A program made the position numbers and the translations under genes. Shown one piece after another: positions 41,101-47,786 of a stretch of DNA of 64,000 nt. The first letter of the stretch is position 1; each line of letters begins with the position of its first letter. The notes under the pieces are model-generated. The model searched no databases. It saw nothing but the letters and a program-made list of their open reading frames with translations, and had not been told where the DNA came from. The stretch is taken from contig NZ_JAAZQJ010000001.1 in assembly GCF_012275375.1 (NCBI RefSeq), positions 372,001-436,000 on the forward strand, given 5' to 3'. This stretch comes from Dyella sp. SG609 (GTDB taxonomy: Bacteria; Pseudomonadota; Gammaproteobacteria; Xanthomonadales; Rhodanobacteraceae).

Positions 41101-41573
41101 CCGATATCGCCAGCCGCGGCGACAGCCATGCCGCCAACCTGGGCGTGCGCTGGAGCTTTGCCGCGCCGGCCGCGGCGATGGCGGCGAGCGCGCGCCGGAT
41201 GGACGCGCTGCCGGCGGCGCCGCTGGCTCCGGCCGCCGCGGCCGTGCCGGCTGCAGCGCCCGCGGCGGACGATCCGTCCTCGCGTGGCGACAAGGCCGCG
41301 CCGGTGGTTGCCGGCGCCGCGCTGGCCGCTGCCGGTGCGGGTGCCGCCGAAGCGGCCAAGCCAGCAGCTACGGACGACGCCCCGCTCGGCAAGTGCAAGC
41401 CGCGCGCTGCGGCGGGCGCCAAGAAAGCCGCGATCGCCAAGAGCAAGCGCACGGGGCCGCGCCACGTGCCGGCGCCGGGCACGGGTGCCAAGCCGGCGGT
41501 GGTGGTGAAAAAGAAGAGGGCGGTACCGGCGAAGCCGAAGCCCGCTGCCGCCGAGCCGCTGTGCGACGGCTGA
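29175..41573 (+). CDS. Giant autotransporter (type Va) with beta-strand repeats
   Basis: 4132-residue surface protein. A signal peptide of about 37 residues (ILLALAPVIALPFTTGVAFA) is followed by a long passenger of Gly/Asn/Thr/Leu-rich beta-helix repeats. I count 19 of the GG-ALNAGG type and 13 of the INAGTLALGAGGSL type (autotransporter-associated beta strand and PATR-like repeats). The C-terminal barrel runs from about residue 3714 (AVWAEPYTYSS) to F3995 in LGVRWSF, the usual last strand. After it come 137 extra residues rich in Ala, Pro and Lys with cysteines at 4074 and 4130. ATG 29175 has AAGGAG nine bases upstream. Probable role: adhesion or aggregation, unproven. Confidence 0.93.
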   Translation: MQVHRSGRFGRRPLVQSILLALAPVIALPFTTGVAFAACTTAGTTVTCATGSSTNNLSNSTANVTVNVQTGAVVSSPPIVGGNSLTLTGNGITLNNQGTIDPTTNSAGLSLVMAGSVLGNASANTIAVNNLAGGSMRGMFNIATLFGFGGQALTVQNGAGGTTTIANAGTIGMSLLGGGNTADAGAVVTYGGANANLTNTGTITGRIGLGAASSGSNTFLNAGTVNGSIYLGDSAAGSTFTAVSGSSVNASGGTAIAGVMTGVTGVKLAAAGTVSAGTGANNTLVLQNSAAGPGSGTGGAATTIGAAGYLGFQHLTVHSGTWNLQGALVSTDATLNDGLINFDNANVFGSGSFTVNGGALASSTAGLSLGNNVALNGSLTLGGTNNFGFGGVLSGTGGLAINTTSPITLSGANTFGGGVALNAGGLVLANGSALGSGALGVGGNVSFDASVGLSLSNTVNLGAGGTLNLLGGQPLVFNGAMSGTGGLVKGGSALLTLNGANSFSGGLALNAGGLMLGNGGALGTGALNVGGNATLDASLGLSLGNAVNLGAGTSLNLLGGQALSFNGLIGGSGALAKNGGALLTLNGANTFTGGLSLNAGGLMLGDSGALGTGALNVGGNATLDASVGLSLGNAVNLGAGGTLSLLGGQALSFNGLIAGAGGLAKSGSAQLTLNGANTFSGGFALNGGGLLLGNAGALGTGALNVGGAATLDTSGAFALNNAIAIGGGGSLNLLGSNALTLNGGLSGAGSLLKSGAATLTLGGANSFTGGLSILGGTLALGAGGSLSPSAGITLSAGTNLDLSGAGTDQAIGSLAGLGGSLNLGAHTLTLNGLGDTSFAGSIAGTGGLVKLGTGIQTLAGASSFGGGVALNAGGLLLGDGAALGTGALSVGGNVSLDGTGALSLGNAVNLGAGGTLNLLGGQPLSFNGVISGAGALVKTGGALLTLNGANTFGGGLALNGGGLLLGNAGALGTGTLGVGGNVTLDASAGLTLGNAISLGAGGSLNVLGGQPLVFNGGLTGAGGLIKSGGGLLTLNGANDFSGGLAINAGTLAMGAAGSLTANVDVSLAAGGTFDLSGGANQTIGTLAGLGGTVNLGAQTLTLGNATSQSFGGLIAGTGGLVKVGAGIQTLTGANTFSGGLALNAGGLLLGNGAALGTGALGVGGNVTLDGTAALSLGNAVNLGAGGTLNLLGGQPLTFNGAIGGTGALVKNGGALLTLNGANTFSGGLALNAGGLLVGNGAALGTGALNVGGNVTLDASAGLTLGNVITLGAGTSLNVLGGQPLVFNGGLVGTGGLIKSGGSLLTLNGANTFSGGLAINAGTLAMGAGGSLSANLDVSLATGATFDLSGGANQTIGSLAGLGGTVNLGAQTLTLGNGTSQTYGGLITGAGGLVKVGTGIQTLTGANNFTGGVALNAGGLLLGNGAALGTGTLNVGGNVMLDGTAALSLGNAVNLGVGGALNLIGGQPLSFNGAISGAGALVKNGAASITLNAANTFTGGTTINAGTIALGANGSLAANGALNLAGAGASLDLSAAGADRVIGDLSGVAGSSILLGTHNLGLGGAANLSFGGGIGGNGGIVKLGAGITTLTGANTYLGGTTINAGTLALGAGGSLAANGAVNLAGAGAAFDIGAGGNQAIGSLAGIAGSTVNLGANALTLGGAADADFSGAIAGTGGLIKNGAGIQTLGGASTFSGGLTLNAGGLVVGNNAALGTGALTLGGNASLAANGNISLANTIGLGAGFGLNVLGNGALTLGGVLSGAGSLAMNGASTLTLTGANTFTGGTSINAGTLALGAGGSLSSTGTVTLGGTGLFDISGGGNQTIGLLAGAGGSVNLGASTLSLGGAGSGNFAGAIGGTGGLIKLGAGTQTLSGNNSFTGGIALNAGGLSLGSNTALGTGTLTVGGAATLDATTALTLANSMLLNADLTFGGSNALTLNGNLSGNGGVIKNGAAALTLNGANSYLGGTFINSGTLALGAGASLAGSGTVNVAVGATFDLSAGNGTQTFGTLTGGGTVNMGANTLNVGGATNGTFSGGIAGSGGVVKIGAGVETFTGANTYTGGTVISGGTLALGAGGSLAANGAVSLVNAGTAFDISAGGNQAIGTLSGVAGSNVNLGANTLTLGGAVDASFDGAIGGTGGLIKNGAGIQTLNGASTFSGGVALNAGGLVVGNNAALGTGALSVNGAGTLAANGNISLANNVTLGAGLTVQGGGALTLGGVISGAGSLSMNGGSTLTLTGANTYTGGTTIQSGVLAIGAGGSLAANGAVTLGGTGSFDISAGGNQTIGSLAGASGSVNLGANTLTFGDASNQTFAGTIGGTGGLLKTGTGTQTLSGNNTFSGGVALVDGGLIVGSNSALGTGTLTVAGAATLDANNAVTLANNIVLNAGLTVGGSNALTLDGNLSGLGSLTKQGAATLTLNGANTYSGGTLINSGILALGAGASLNAGGIVNVATGATFDLSAGNGTQVFGTLTGGGTVNMGANTLHVGGATNGTFSGGIAGSGSLVKDGAGTETLTGANTYTGGTTINAGTLAIGAGGSLAATGAVALINPGAAFDISAGGNQAIGSLAGSAGTTVSLGGNALTLNGVGNTSFAGTISGTGSLIKNGAGVQTLSGANTFTGGVALNAGGLSVGNAGALGSGALTVNGAATLDNTTSLNLANAVNLNANLDVVGSNALTLSGAIGGTGGLIKDGAATLTLSGANSYTGGTTINAGTLALGAGGSLSAAGTVTLGGTGTFDIGAAGNQTIGALAGTGGTVNLGAASLTLGGAASSVFAGAINGSGGLIKNGTGVQTLSGASTFSGGVTLNGGGLLVGNNAALGTGALNVGASATLDASGPIALANGVTLGAGAALDVLGGSALSLNGAVSGSGSLVKDGNATLTLNGANTYTGGTTINTGTLALGAGGSLAATGAVTLNGTGVLDLSAAGGAQTIGALSGAGGGINLGANALAFGDASNQTFAGTISGTGSLVKNGSGVETLSGNNSFTGGVALNAGGLIVGSANALGTGALAVNGAATLDATAALNVANNVALNGGATLTLPGAGGAVNLGGVVSGSGSLVKDGASTLTLGGANTFTGGVTLNGGGVLLGNNNALGTGALTVNGAATLDASAPVSVGNAIALGGGTTLTLPGAGGALTLNGAISGTGNLVKDGASTLTLGGANTFTGGLTSNGGGLVLGNANALGTGALDVAGATTLDATGPLTVANDVTLGAALSLGGAQALTLGGTLSGSGAVNVGGTAPITLNGANSFTGGVTLGGGNLVVGNATALGTGALTANGGSLQSNAAVTLANNVSIGGNGLTVQGAADLGLNGSLTGTGTLDKQGSGTLTLGGALGGFGGSLAVNGGTLTATSPYSGGISVGTGATANLQGSGSSATVNGALAGTLNLGAGSAVNVGYGALGGITGTVNGQGAGTAVNLTGTGEATLPSGTFNNIDNLNVGAGGTLGIAGGTAASFAGGSTVGGNLVVNSNGSLGGPATIANGGALIGSGTVGGNVTLNGTLAPSGLPGAGGMAGGSGAAGSTITLGGLSSGGSAITDIRATAAGTSDHVQVNGAATLGGQLVALPAAGSYAPTTTYTILNATGGLSGSYASVVQNLLPFLTASVTTQGNAVLLTLTQAGSGAPTGTPFNQYPGLSSNQVAMAGALQTISQQTPQRLATLLGYARGLTSDQVIGSFDTLTGETYASSTRYELNGQGQLLDTVFHRLKLARDTGEQGTAVWAEPYTYSSSRDASNGIAQTDYRIRGVIVGADTTLGSDLRLGAHASFGNSRTQVDSRRDRVDIDQYTLGLHALYMPVEQWWVEGAASYGWQRASGDRSIQVGPLFDSRASSRYDGTSLNAGLEGGYRFNTGAWHLEPFVGAYYAKVKYDAFTEQGAGDANLAVGRSRASSMAYGAGLRVIGDFARQANGTQIHPIFLLRYLHDTRADADATTSVAFAGAPDMGFAVHGTPGVSNHWQAGAGFSFDISPQASTYFYYTADIASRGDSHAANLGVRWSFAAPAAAMAASARRMDALPAAPLAPAAAAVPAAAPAADDPSSRGDKAAPVVAGAALAAAGAGAAEAAKPAATDDAPLGKCKPRAAAGAKKAAIAKSKRTGPRHVPAPGTGAKPAVVVKKKRAVPAKPKPAAAEPLCDG
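30400..38960 (+). repeat. Tandem passenger repeats of the autotransporter (264-bp and longer units)
   Basis: In-frame direct repeats. The start of one repeat type, CCTTGAATGG, recurs at 30661, 30925 and 31189, exactly 264 bp (88 codons) apart. A second repeat type of roughly 98 codons is interspersed from about 31.4 kb onward. Adjacent copies are similar at the DNA level, so the region should recombine and assemble poorly. This is coding repeat, not a CRISPR. Confidence 0.85.
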
Positions 41574-41590
41574 GCGCCGCCGCCTTTGCC

Positions 41591-41613
41591 CCCTCTCCCC
41601 GCCGGGGAGAGGG
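41591..41613. repeat. Short GC-rich inverted repeat after the autotransporter
   Basis: CCCTCTCCCC (41591-41600) and GGGGAGAGGG (41604-41613) form a 10-bp stem with a GCC loop, 18 bp after the stop. It may aid termination, but there is no U-run. A looser C-rich/G-rich pair lies near 41764-41791. The remaining bases to the fabV stop contain no gene. Confidence 0.6.
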
Positions 41614-41806
41614 TTGGGGTGAGGGGCCGGGCGGAGCGGTGCGCGGAGGGTCGTTACAAGCTCAAAAGCTCTTGCTCGCCCGGTAGAAACATTACCGCGA
41701 GCACCCGCCCCTCATCCGGCTGCCGCCACCTTCCTCGCTCCTCAAAGCCGGGCACATCCATGTGCCCTCCCCGCGTACTCCCCGGAGGGGAGAAGGGTTC
41801 CTTCGG

Positions 41807-43009
41807 TTAGAGCTGCACCACGTCGAAGTGCACGTCCGGATTGACCTCCGCCGCGTAATCCACATCCTTGCGCCCGAACCCGAACAGCTTCTGGAACTCC
41901 GCCTTGAAGCCTTCGTAATCGGTGATCTGCTTCAGGTTGGCGGTGGTCACGGTCGGCCACAGGGCCTTGCAGGCCTGCTGCACGTCGTCGCGCAGCTCCC
42001 AGTCGTCCAGGCGCAGGCGGCCTTCGTCGTCCAGCGGCGCCGGCTTGCCGTCGGCGCGGTACATGAACTCGCGCAGCAGGCGGTTGGCCTGCTCGATGCA
42101 GCCTTCGTGGATGCCCTTCTCCTTCATGATGCGGAAGGCCAGGGACACGTACAGCGGAATGACCGGGATGGCCGCGCTGGCCTGGGTTACCACCGACTTC
42201 ATCACGCCGACGCGGGCGTCCAGGCCGGGGTGGCGCTGGCGCAGCTCGCGGGCGGTGTTGTCCAGGTGCTGCTTGGCCTTGCCCAGGGTGCCGTGCCAGT
42301 AGATCGGCCAGGTGATCTCGGTGCCCACGTAGCTGTAGGCGATGGTCTTGGCGTCGGGTGCGAGCACGCCGGCCTGGCTGAGGGCGTCGATCCACAGCGC
42401 CCAGTCCTCGCCGCCCATCACGGTGACGGTGTCCTTGATCTCCTGCTCGGTGGCCGGTTCCACCGTGGCCTGGATCACCTCGTCCTTGTCGGTGTTGACC
42501 GAGGTGGCGGTAAAGGTTTCGCCCACCGTCTTGAGGGCCGAGCGCACCACCTCGCCGGTATCCGGCAGCTTGCGCACGGGGGAGGCCAGCGAATAGACCA
42601 CCAGGTCGATCGGGCCGCCCATCTCGTTCTTGATGATCTCGATGGCCCGCTGGCGCGTCTCGTTGGCGAAGGCGTCGCCGTTGATCGACTTGCTGTACAG
42701 GCCGGCCTGCTTGGCCGCCTCGTCGAAGGCCCAGGCGTTGTACCAGCCGGCGGTGCCGGGCTTGCTCTCGCTGGAGGGTTTCTCGAAGAACACGCCCAGG
42801 GTGGCGGCCCCGAAACCGAACGCCGCCGCGATGCGCGAGGCCAGCCCGTAGCCGGTGGAGGCGCCCAGCACCAGCACCCGCTTGGGGCCGGCCGGGGTGG
42901 CGGCGCCCGCCTGGCGGGTGATGGCGATCTGCTCCAGCACGTTCTGGCGGCAGCCGGTGGGGTGGGCGGTGACGCAGATGAAGCCGCGGATCTTGGGGTT
43001 GATGATCAC
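41807..43009 (-). CDS. fabV: FabV-type trans-2-enoyl-ACP/CoA reductase (NADH)
   Basis: 400-residue enoyl reductase of the FabV class, the last step of each fatty-acid elongation cycle; FabV enzymes are naturally resistant to triclosan. The NADH-binding region is [16 protein letters not shown] (about 45-60). The catalytic Y-x8-K pair is Y237 and K246 in [12 protein letters not shown]-terminus [20 protein letters not shown] and length are standard for the family. A minus-strand TAAAAT (43051-43046) is a possible -10; no good -35 was seen. It is divergent from fusA. Confidence 0.96.
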   Translation of the reverse strand: MIINPKIRGFICVTAHPTGCRQNVLEQIAITRQAGAATPAGPKRVLVLGASTGYGLASRIAAAFGFGAATLGVFFEKPSSESKPGTAGWYNAWAFDEAAKQAGLYSKSINGDAFANETRQRAIEIIKNEMGGPIDLVVYSLASPVRKLPDTGEVVRSALKTVGETFTATSVNTDKDEVIQATVEPATEQEIKDTVTVMGGEDWALWIDALSQAGVLAPDAKTIAYSYVGTEITWPIYWHGTLGKAKQHLDNTARELRQRHPGLDARVGVMKSVVTQASAAIPVIPLYVSLAFRIMKEKGIHEGCIEQANRLLREFMYRADGKPAPLDDEGRLRLDDWELRDDVQQACKALWPTVTTANLKQITDYEGFKAEFQKLFGFGRKDVDYAAEVNPDVHFDVVQL

Positions 43010-43137
43010 GAGTCTCGGGTCCGTCTTGGGGCGTGAAAGCGGGGCATTTTAGCCAAATGGCGCCGTTTTACCCGTACTGGCACGTAGGTTCCGGCGGGTC
43101 CGGGACCCGGCCCGGCCTGCTCGTGCCCGCCGCACGT

Positions 43138-43167
43138 TTTCCACCGGTAGCCATAACCCATTAGAAT
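43138..43167 (+). promoter_or_regulatory. Candidate fusA promoter
   Basis: TTTCCA (43138-43143) and TAGAAT (43162-43167) spaced by 18 bp; transcription would start near 43174, about 55 bases before the fusA ATG. Confidence 0.5.
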
Positions 43168-43229
43168 CTCCAGGTTTAGCCCCCCGCTTTCCCATTCCTT
43201 CTTCCCATCCAACCAACCCGGACGGCCGT

Positions 43230-45395
43230 ATGCCTCGCCAAAAACCGCTTTCGCTCTACCGCAACATCGGCATCATCGCCCACATCGACGCGGGCAAGAC
43301 CACCACCACCGAACGCGTCCTGTACTACACGGGCAAGAAGCACCAGATCGTCGACGTGCACGACACCAAGGACGGCAAGGGCTCCACCACCACCGACTAT
43401 CTGGAGCAGGAGCGCAAGCGCGGCATCACCATCCAGTCGGCCGCCGTGTCGACCGAGTGGAAGGGCCACCAGATCAACGTGATCGACACCCCCGGGCACG
43501 TGGACTTCACCATCGAAGTGAACCGCAGCCTGCGCGTGCTCGACGGCGCCGTGGTGGTGTTCGACGGCGTGGCCGGCGTGGAACCGCAGACCGAGACCAA
43601 CTGGCGCCTGGCCGACCAGTACAACGTGCCGCGCATGTGCTACGTCAACAAGATGGACCGCATCGGCGCGAACTTTAAGCACGCCGTCGAAGGCATCAAG
43701 AACCGCCTGGGCGCCAACGCGCTGCTGTGCCAGGTGCCGCTCGGCAGCAACGACGAGTTCATCGGCATGGCCGACCTCGTCGCCGGCCTGGCTTACATCT
43801 GGCAGGGCGACGACAAGGACAGCACCTGGGAGAGCGTCCCGCTCGACCAGGTCGCCAGCCATCCGAAGTGCCAGTTCAGCGCCACCGGCGACCGCGAGTG
43901 GGTGGCCAACCTGGCCAAGCTGCACGAGGAAACCATCGAGCGCGCGCTGGAGATGGACGACGAGGCCTTCGACAAGCTGCTGCACGCGGGCGACGTGGAA
44001 ACCTACGTCAAGAGCGGCGATTTCAGCCTGGAACTGCTGAAGAAGGCGATCCGCAAGGGCTGCGTCAGCGGCAAGCTGGTGCCGGTGTTCTGCGGCTCCT
44101 CCTACCGCAACAAGGGCGTGCAGCAGCTGCTGGACGCCGTGGTCGACTACATGCCCTACCCGGGCGAGAACGGCGGCATCGCGCTGGTCGACGAAGACGG
44201 CCACGTGGTCGGCGAGCAGGGCGTGGTGGACGACGCTCCGGCGCGCCTGCTGGCGTTCAAGGTGATCAACGACCAGTTCGGCAGCCTCACCTTCTGCCGC
44301 ATCTACTCCGGCGTGATCAAGAAGGGCGACACCCTGCAGAACGTCACCCGCGGCAAGAAGGAGCGCATCGGCCGCATCGTGGAAGTGCAGGCCAATGCCA
44401 CCAAGGACATCGAGGAAGTGCGCGCCGGCGACATCTGCGCCTTCGTCTCGCTGAAGGAAACCGAGACCGGCGACTCGCTCACCGATCCGGCCCATCCGGT
44501 GCTGCTGGAGCGCATGCGCTTCCCCGACCCGGTGATCAGCGTGGCGGTGGAGCCGAAGAACCGCAACGACATCGACAAGCTGTCCTCCGCCCTCTACAAG
44601 ATGGTGAAGGCCGACCCGTCGCTGAAGCTCGAAGTGGACAAGGAAACCGGCGAGACCGTGCTCAAGGGCATGGGCGAGCTGCACCTTGAAATCACCATCG
44701 ACCGCATGCGCACGGAGCTGGGCGTCGACGCCAGCATGGGCAAGCCGCGCGTGAGCTTCCGCGAAGCGTTCGGCAAGACCATCGAGCACACTTACACGCA
44801 CAAGAAGCAGTCCGGCGGTTCGGGCCAGTTCGCCGAAGTGAAGATCATCTTCGAGCCGGGCGAACCCGGCAGCGGCGTGATCTTCTCCGACGAGATCGTC
44901 GGCGGCCGCGTGCCGCGCGAGTACATCCCGGCGGTGGAACATGCGGTGACGGTGGAGTCGCGCGAAGGCCAGGTGGCCGGCTACGAAGTGCTCGACTTCA
45001 AGGCGCGCCTGGTCGACGGCAAGTACCACGACGTGGACTCGTCCGCGCTGGCGTTCGAAATCGCCGGCAAGGCCTGCTTCCGCGAAGCGCACAAGATGTC
45101 CAACCCGAAGCTGCTCGAGCCGGTGATGAAGCTCGAAGTGGTGACCGAAGCCGACTACCTCGGCGACGTGATCGGCGACATCAACCGCCGCCGCGGTTCG
45201 ATCAGCGACCAGGGCCAGCGTGGCACCAACGCCTTCGTGCAGGGCTTCGTGCCGCTGGCGGAGATGTTCGGCTACATCAACTTCCTGCGCTCGGCCACCA
45301 GCGGCCGCGGCACCTTCACCATGGAGTTCGACCACTATGAGGAAGTGCCGGCCAGCATGGTCGCGAAGCTGATGGAGAAGGAAGGCGCGAAGTAA
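43230..45395 (+). CDS. fusA: Elongation factor G
   Basis: 721-residue translocation GTPase. G1 AHIDAGKT at residues 17-24, switch I region [13 protein letters not shown]3 DTPGHVDF, G4 NKMD, with EF-G domains II-V following (GELHLEI, then [11 protein letters not shown] and [16 protein letters not shown]). The protein is a little longer than the usual 700 residues. It stands alone between fabV and a terminator, not beside rpsL, rpsG or tuf, so it may be a second EF-G copy; the window cannot show whether another exists. Confidence 0.93.
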   Translation: MPRQKPLSLYRNIGIIAHIDAGKTTTTERVLYYTGKKHQIVDVHDTKDGKGSTTTDYLEQERKRGITIQSAAVSTEWKGHQINVIDTPGHVDFTIEVNRSLRVLDGAVVVFDGVAGVEPQTETNWRLADQYNVPRMCYVNKMDRIGANFKHAVEGIKNRLGANALLCQVPLGSNDEFIGMADLVAGLAYIWQGDDKDSTWESVPLDQVASHPKCQFSATGDREWVANLAKLHEETIERALEMDDEAFDKLLHAGDVETYVKSGDFSLELLKKAIRKGCVSGKLVPVFCGSSYRNKGVQQLLDAVVDYMPYPGENGGIALVDEDGHVVGEQGVVDDAPARLLAFKVINDQFGSLTFCRIYSGVIKKGDTLQNVTRGKKERIGRIVEVQANATKDIEEVRAGDICAFVSLKETETGDSLTDPAHPVLLERMRFPDPVISVAVEPKNRNDIDKLSSALYKMVKADPSLKLEVDKETGETVLKGMGELHLEITIDRMRTELGVDASMGKPRVSFREAFGKTIEHTYTHKKQSGGSGQFAEVKIIFEPGEPGSGVIFSDEIVGGRVPREYIPAVEHAVTVESREGQVAGYEVLDFKARLVDGKYHDVDSSALAFEIAGKACFREAHKMSNPKLLEPVMKLEVVTEADYLGDVIGDINRRRGSISDQGQRGTNAFVQGFVPLAEMFGYINFLRSATSGRGTFTMEFDHYEEVPASMVAKLMEKEGAK

Positions 45396-45418
45396 TTCTT
45401 TCGCCTTGCCCGATCGAG

Positions 45419-45450
45419 AAAGCCGCCGGGTTCGCCCGGCGGCTTTTTTT
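45419..45450 (+). terminator. Rho-independent terminator after fusA
   Basis: 12-bp stem (45419-45430 with 45435-45446; AAAGCCGCCGGG / CCCGGCGGCTTT) with a UUCG tetraloop, followed by T to 45450. It is 23 bp past the fusA stop. Confidence 0.95.
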
Positions 45451-45481
45451 ATGGCGCCGATTTTTGTCGCGCCCATAAAAA

Positions 45482-45501
45482 TGGCCCCCTTGCGGGGGCC
45501 A
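45482..45501. other. Second hairpin downstream of fusA
   Basis: TGGCCCCC / GGGGGCCA (45482-45489 with 45494-45501), loop TTGC. No U-run; it may be a processing or structural hairpin between fusA and the next transcript. Confidence 0.6.
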
Positions 45502-45794
45502 GGCCATCCGTTGGGAAATAGCCTGTCGGGAGGGTTGAAAGGGGGGTCAAGACCGTCCCGACGGGTGACTAGATACCGGTCGCAACGTGAAGGCGCCGTC
45601 AGTGCGAACGAGCTCCGTATCACGGCTTTGAAAAGCGTGACGCAGCACCCGGATTCCCGCCTTCTCGGCGGATTTCACGCCTTGCCCATGGACCCGGATG
45701 CAAGCCGTCGCAGAGTCTCGCCCGTGCCCGGAGGTAGCACCTCGCGGTTACTTTCGAGGCACTCCCAGGCCCCCGCACAGGGGGCCTTCTTTTT
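45502..45794 (+). ncRNA. Possible small RNA ending at a terminator
   Basis: Gene-free stretch ending in a good terminator: stem AGGCCCCC (45767-45774) with GGGGGCCT (45780-45787), loop GCACA, followed by TTCTTTTT. Since fusA already has its own terminator upstream, something else is probably transcribed here. A hairpin CCGCC-TTCTC-GGCGG is visible around 45660-45675. No family match was recognised (not SRP, tmRNA or RNase P RNA). The 5' end is unknown. Confidence 0.4.
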
Positions 45795-45909
45795 GCGCCG
45801 CCCGCGGCATCGGCCATCCGTCAGGCAGGCAGACATTTCTGAAGGAAGTAACCTCCGGGTTTGTTCCTACGAAAACAGCGCATCGTCGGCTAGCCACGGG
45901 GCAGGTGTC

Positions 45910-46995
45910 ATGGGATCGAACGGAAATGGGGAAGGGCGCCGCGTCCTGCGGCGCGTGGGTGGATGGTGGCGCTACGGCATGATCGCCGGCGTGCCGCTGG
46001 TGGTCGCCGCAGGCCTGGGCTACGCCGGCGGCTGGCTGACGCCAGGGCGGCTCACGGCGCAGAAACTGGTCGACCAGCTGCAGTCCAATGCCGGCGTGCA
46101 TCCGGGCTATCGCCGCAACCACGCCAAGGGCGTGTGCGTGGCAGGCACGTTCACCGGCAATGGCGCCTTGCAGTCGTATTCGAAGGCGCAGGTGTTCGCG
46201 CCGGGCGTGGTGCCGGTGGTCGGGCGCTTCGCCATTCCCGGCGGCAACCCTTATGCGCCGGACAGCAGCGCGCCGATCCGCAGCATGGCGCTGCGCCTGA
46301 CCCAGCCCAACGGGCAGCAATGGCGCACGGGCATGAACAGCATGCCGGTGTTTCCGGTGGCCACGCCGCAGGCCTTCTACGAACTGCTGCAGGCGCAGCA
46401 GCCGGATCCGGCGAGCGGCAAGCCGGACCAGGCCAAGGTCGGCGCGTTCTTCGGTGCGCATCCGGAAGCCGGCGCGTTCCTGGCCTGGGTCAAGACGGCG
46501 AAGCCTTCGCCCAGCTATGCGGTGGACAGCTACTGGAGCTTGAACGCGTTCGAGCTGGTCGACGCGCAGGGCGCGCATCACCCGGTGCGCTGGCGGATGG
46601 TGCCGGAGGCCAGGGCGGACGGCAGCGCGGGGCAGGGCGAGGATTATCTCGCGGCCGACCTCGTACAACGCCTGGCGGCCGGCCCCTTGCGCTGGCACCT
46701 GCTGGTGACGCTGGCCGATCCCGGCGATCCCACGTCCGACGCAACCAAGGCGTGGCCGGCAAGCCGCCGCGAAATCGATGCCGGCACGCTGGAGCTCACT
46801 TCCACCCAGCCGCAGGACAGCGGCCCCTGCCGCGACGTCAACTACGACCCGCTGGTGCTGCCCGACGGCATCCAGGCTTCGGACGATCCGCTGCTGCCCG
46901 CGCGTTCGGCGGCCTACGCCGCTTCGTACCTGCGCCGCACCAGCGAAGAGGCGCACCTGCCAGGTAGCGCGACCGCAAAGAAGGAGGCCCGCTGA
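45910..46995 (+). CDS. Membrane-anchored catalase-fold protein (SrpA-like peroxidase)
   Basis: 361 residues. A membrane segment about 20-40 (GMIAGVPLVVAAGLGYAGG) anchors a short catalase-fold domain: the distal-histidine motif NHAKGVCVAGTF, then FAIPGGNPYAPDS, and near the C-terminus VNYDPLVLPDGIQASDDPLL followed by SAAYAASYLRR with the likely heme-ligand tyrosine. This is the SrpA-type reduced catalase family, usually peroxidases. Start ATG 45910 begins MGSNGNGEGRR. The next gene overlaps by one base and encodes cytochrome b561, a known partner. Confidence 0.85.
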   Translation: MGSNGNGEGRRVLRRVGGWWRYGMIAGVPLVVAAGLGYAGGWLTPGRLTAQKLVDQLQSNAGVHPGYRRNHAKGVCVAGTFTGNGALQSYSKAQVFAPGVVPVVGRFAIPGGNPYAPDSSAPIRSMALRLTQPNGQQWRTGMNSMPVFPVATPQAFYELLQAQQPDPASGKPDQAKVGAFFGAHPEAGAFLAWVKTAKPSPSYAVDSYWSLNAFELVDAQGAHHPVRWRMVPEARADGSAGQGEDYLAADLVQRLAAGPLRWHLLVTLADPGDPTSDATKAWPASRREIDAGTLELTSTQPQDSGPCRDVNYDPLVLPDGIQASDDPLLPARSAAYAASYLRRTSEEAHLPGSATAKKEAR

Positions 46996-47540
46996 TGGCA
47001 CGCCCGACCGATATGTTCGTGTGGCCCGCGCGGCTGCTGCATTGGCTGATGGCCGTCCTGATCATCGCGATGCTGTTCATCGGCGTGGGGATGGTGGCTT
47101 CGGTATCCGAGCGCCATGACTGGCTGGTGCGGCTGCACAAGCCGCTGGGCGTGGCGATCCTGGTGTTGGCGGTGGTGCGGCTGATCGTGAGATGGCGTAA
47201 TCCGCCGCCGCCTCTGCCTGCCGATCTTCCCGTGCTGCAGAAGTGGGCGGCACTGGCTTCGCACTGGTTGCTGTACGCCTTGATGCTGACTCTGCCGCTG
47301 GTCGGCTGGGCGATGCTTTCGGCGGGCGGGTATCCGGTGATGCTCAGCGCTTCGCTGCGGCTGCCCTCGATCCTGCCGGCGAATGCGGTGGCGTTCGCGG
47401 TGCTGCGGCATCTGCATGCATGGCTGGCGGTGCTGCTGTTCGCCACCTTCCTCGCACATCTGGGCGCGGCGCTCTATCACGGACTGGTGCGCCGGGATGG
47501 CGTGCTGGGCAGCATGGTGGGGTGGCGGCCGCGCCGCTGA
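46995..47540 (+). CDS. Cytochrome b561
   Basis: 181 residues with four membrane helices and the expected heme-ligand histidines: RLLHWLM, RLHKPLG, ALASHWLLY and LRHLHAWLAV. It probably passes electrons from the quinone pool to the catalase-fold protein encoded just upstream, whose stop overlaps this start (TGATG). Length is normal for the family. No terminator was recognised after it. Confidence 0.92.
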   Translation: MARPTDMFVWPARLLHWLMAVLIIAMLFIGVGMVASVSERHDWLVRLHKPLGVAILVLAVVRLIVRWRNPPPPLPADLPVLQKWAALASHWLLYALMLTLPLVGWAMLSAGGYPVMLSASLRLPSILPANAVAFAVLRHLHAWLAVLLFATFLAHLGAALYHGLVRRDGVLGSMVGWRPRR

Positions 47541-47747
47541 TAGTCGGCATGCCGGCACGAGCGAGGTCATGCACCGGCCCCGCTCGGCCCCTGCGCGGTA
47601 CTGCGTGCGCGTAAACGTTCTCGCCGCGTTTCACCCGGGGATCGGTGCTCGAACGTCACCTAAATGCAGACGTTGACTGCACGTTCGAGTATCCATTGCA
47701 TAGCGCACCGCTCACCCGGCCATCACGATGGCTTGGTCACGATGCGT

Positions 47748-47774
47748 TGACACCACAGGGGTGACACCACAGGG
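47748..47774 (+). repeat. Tandem 13-bp repeat before the triple-repeat protein
   Basis: TGACACCACAGGG occurs at 47748-47760 and 47762-47774. The second copy provides the GGGAG ribosome site of the gene at 47787. Probably a small slippage duplication. Confidence 0.6.
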
Positions 47775-47786
47775 AGAATCACCACG

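Noticed and set aside
45502-45794. Candidate SRP RNA, 6S RNA or RNase P RNA
   Set aside because: None of the diagnostic cores (SRP GGAAGGAAGCAG-type loop, RNase P GAGGAAAGTCC, 6S bulged helix) is visible; kept only as an unassigned RNA candidate.
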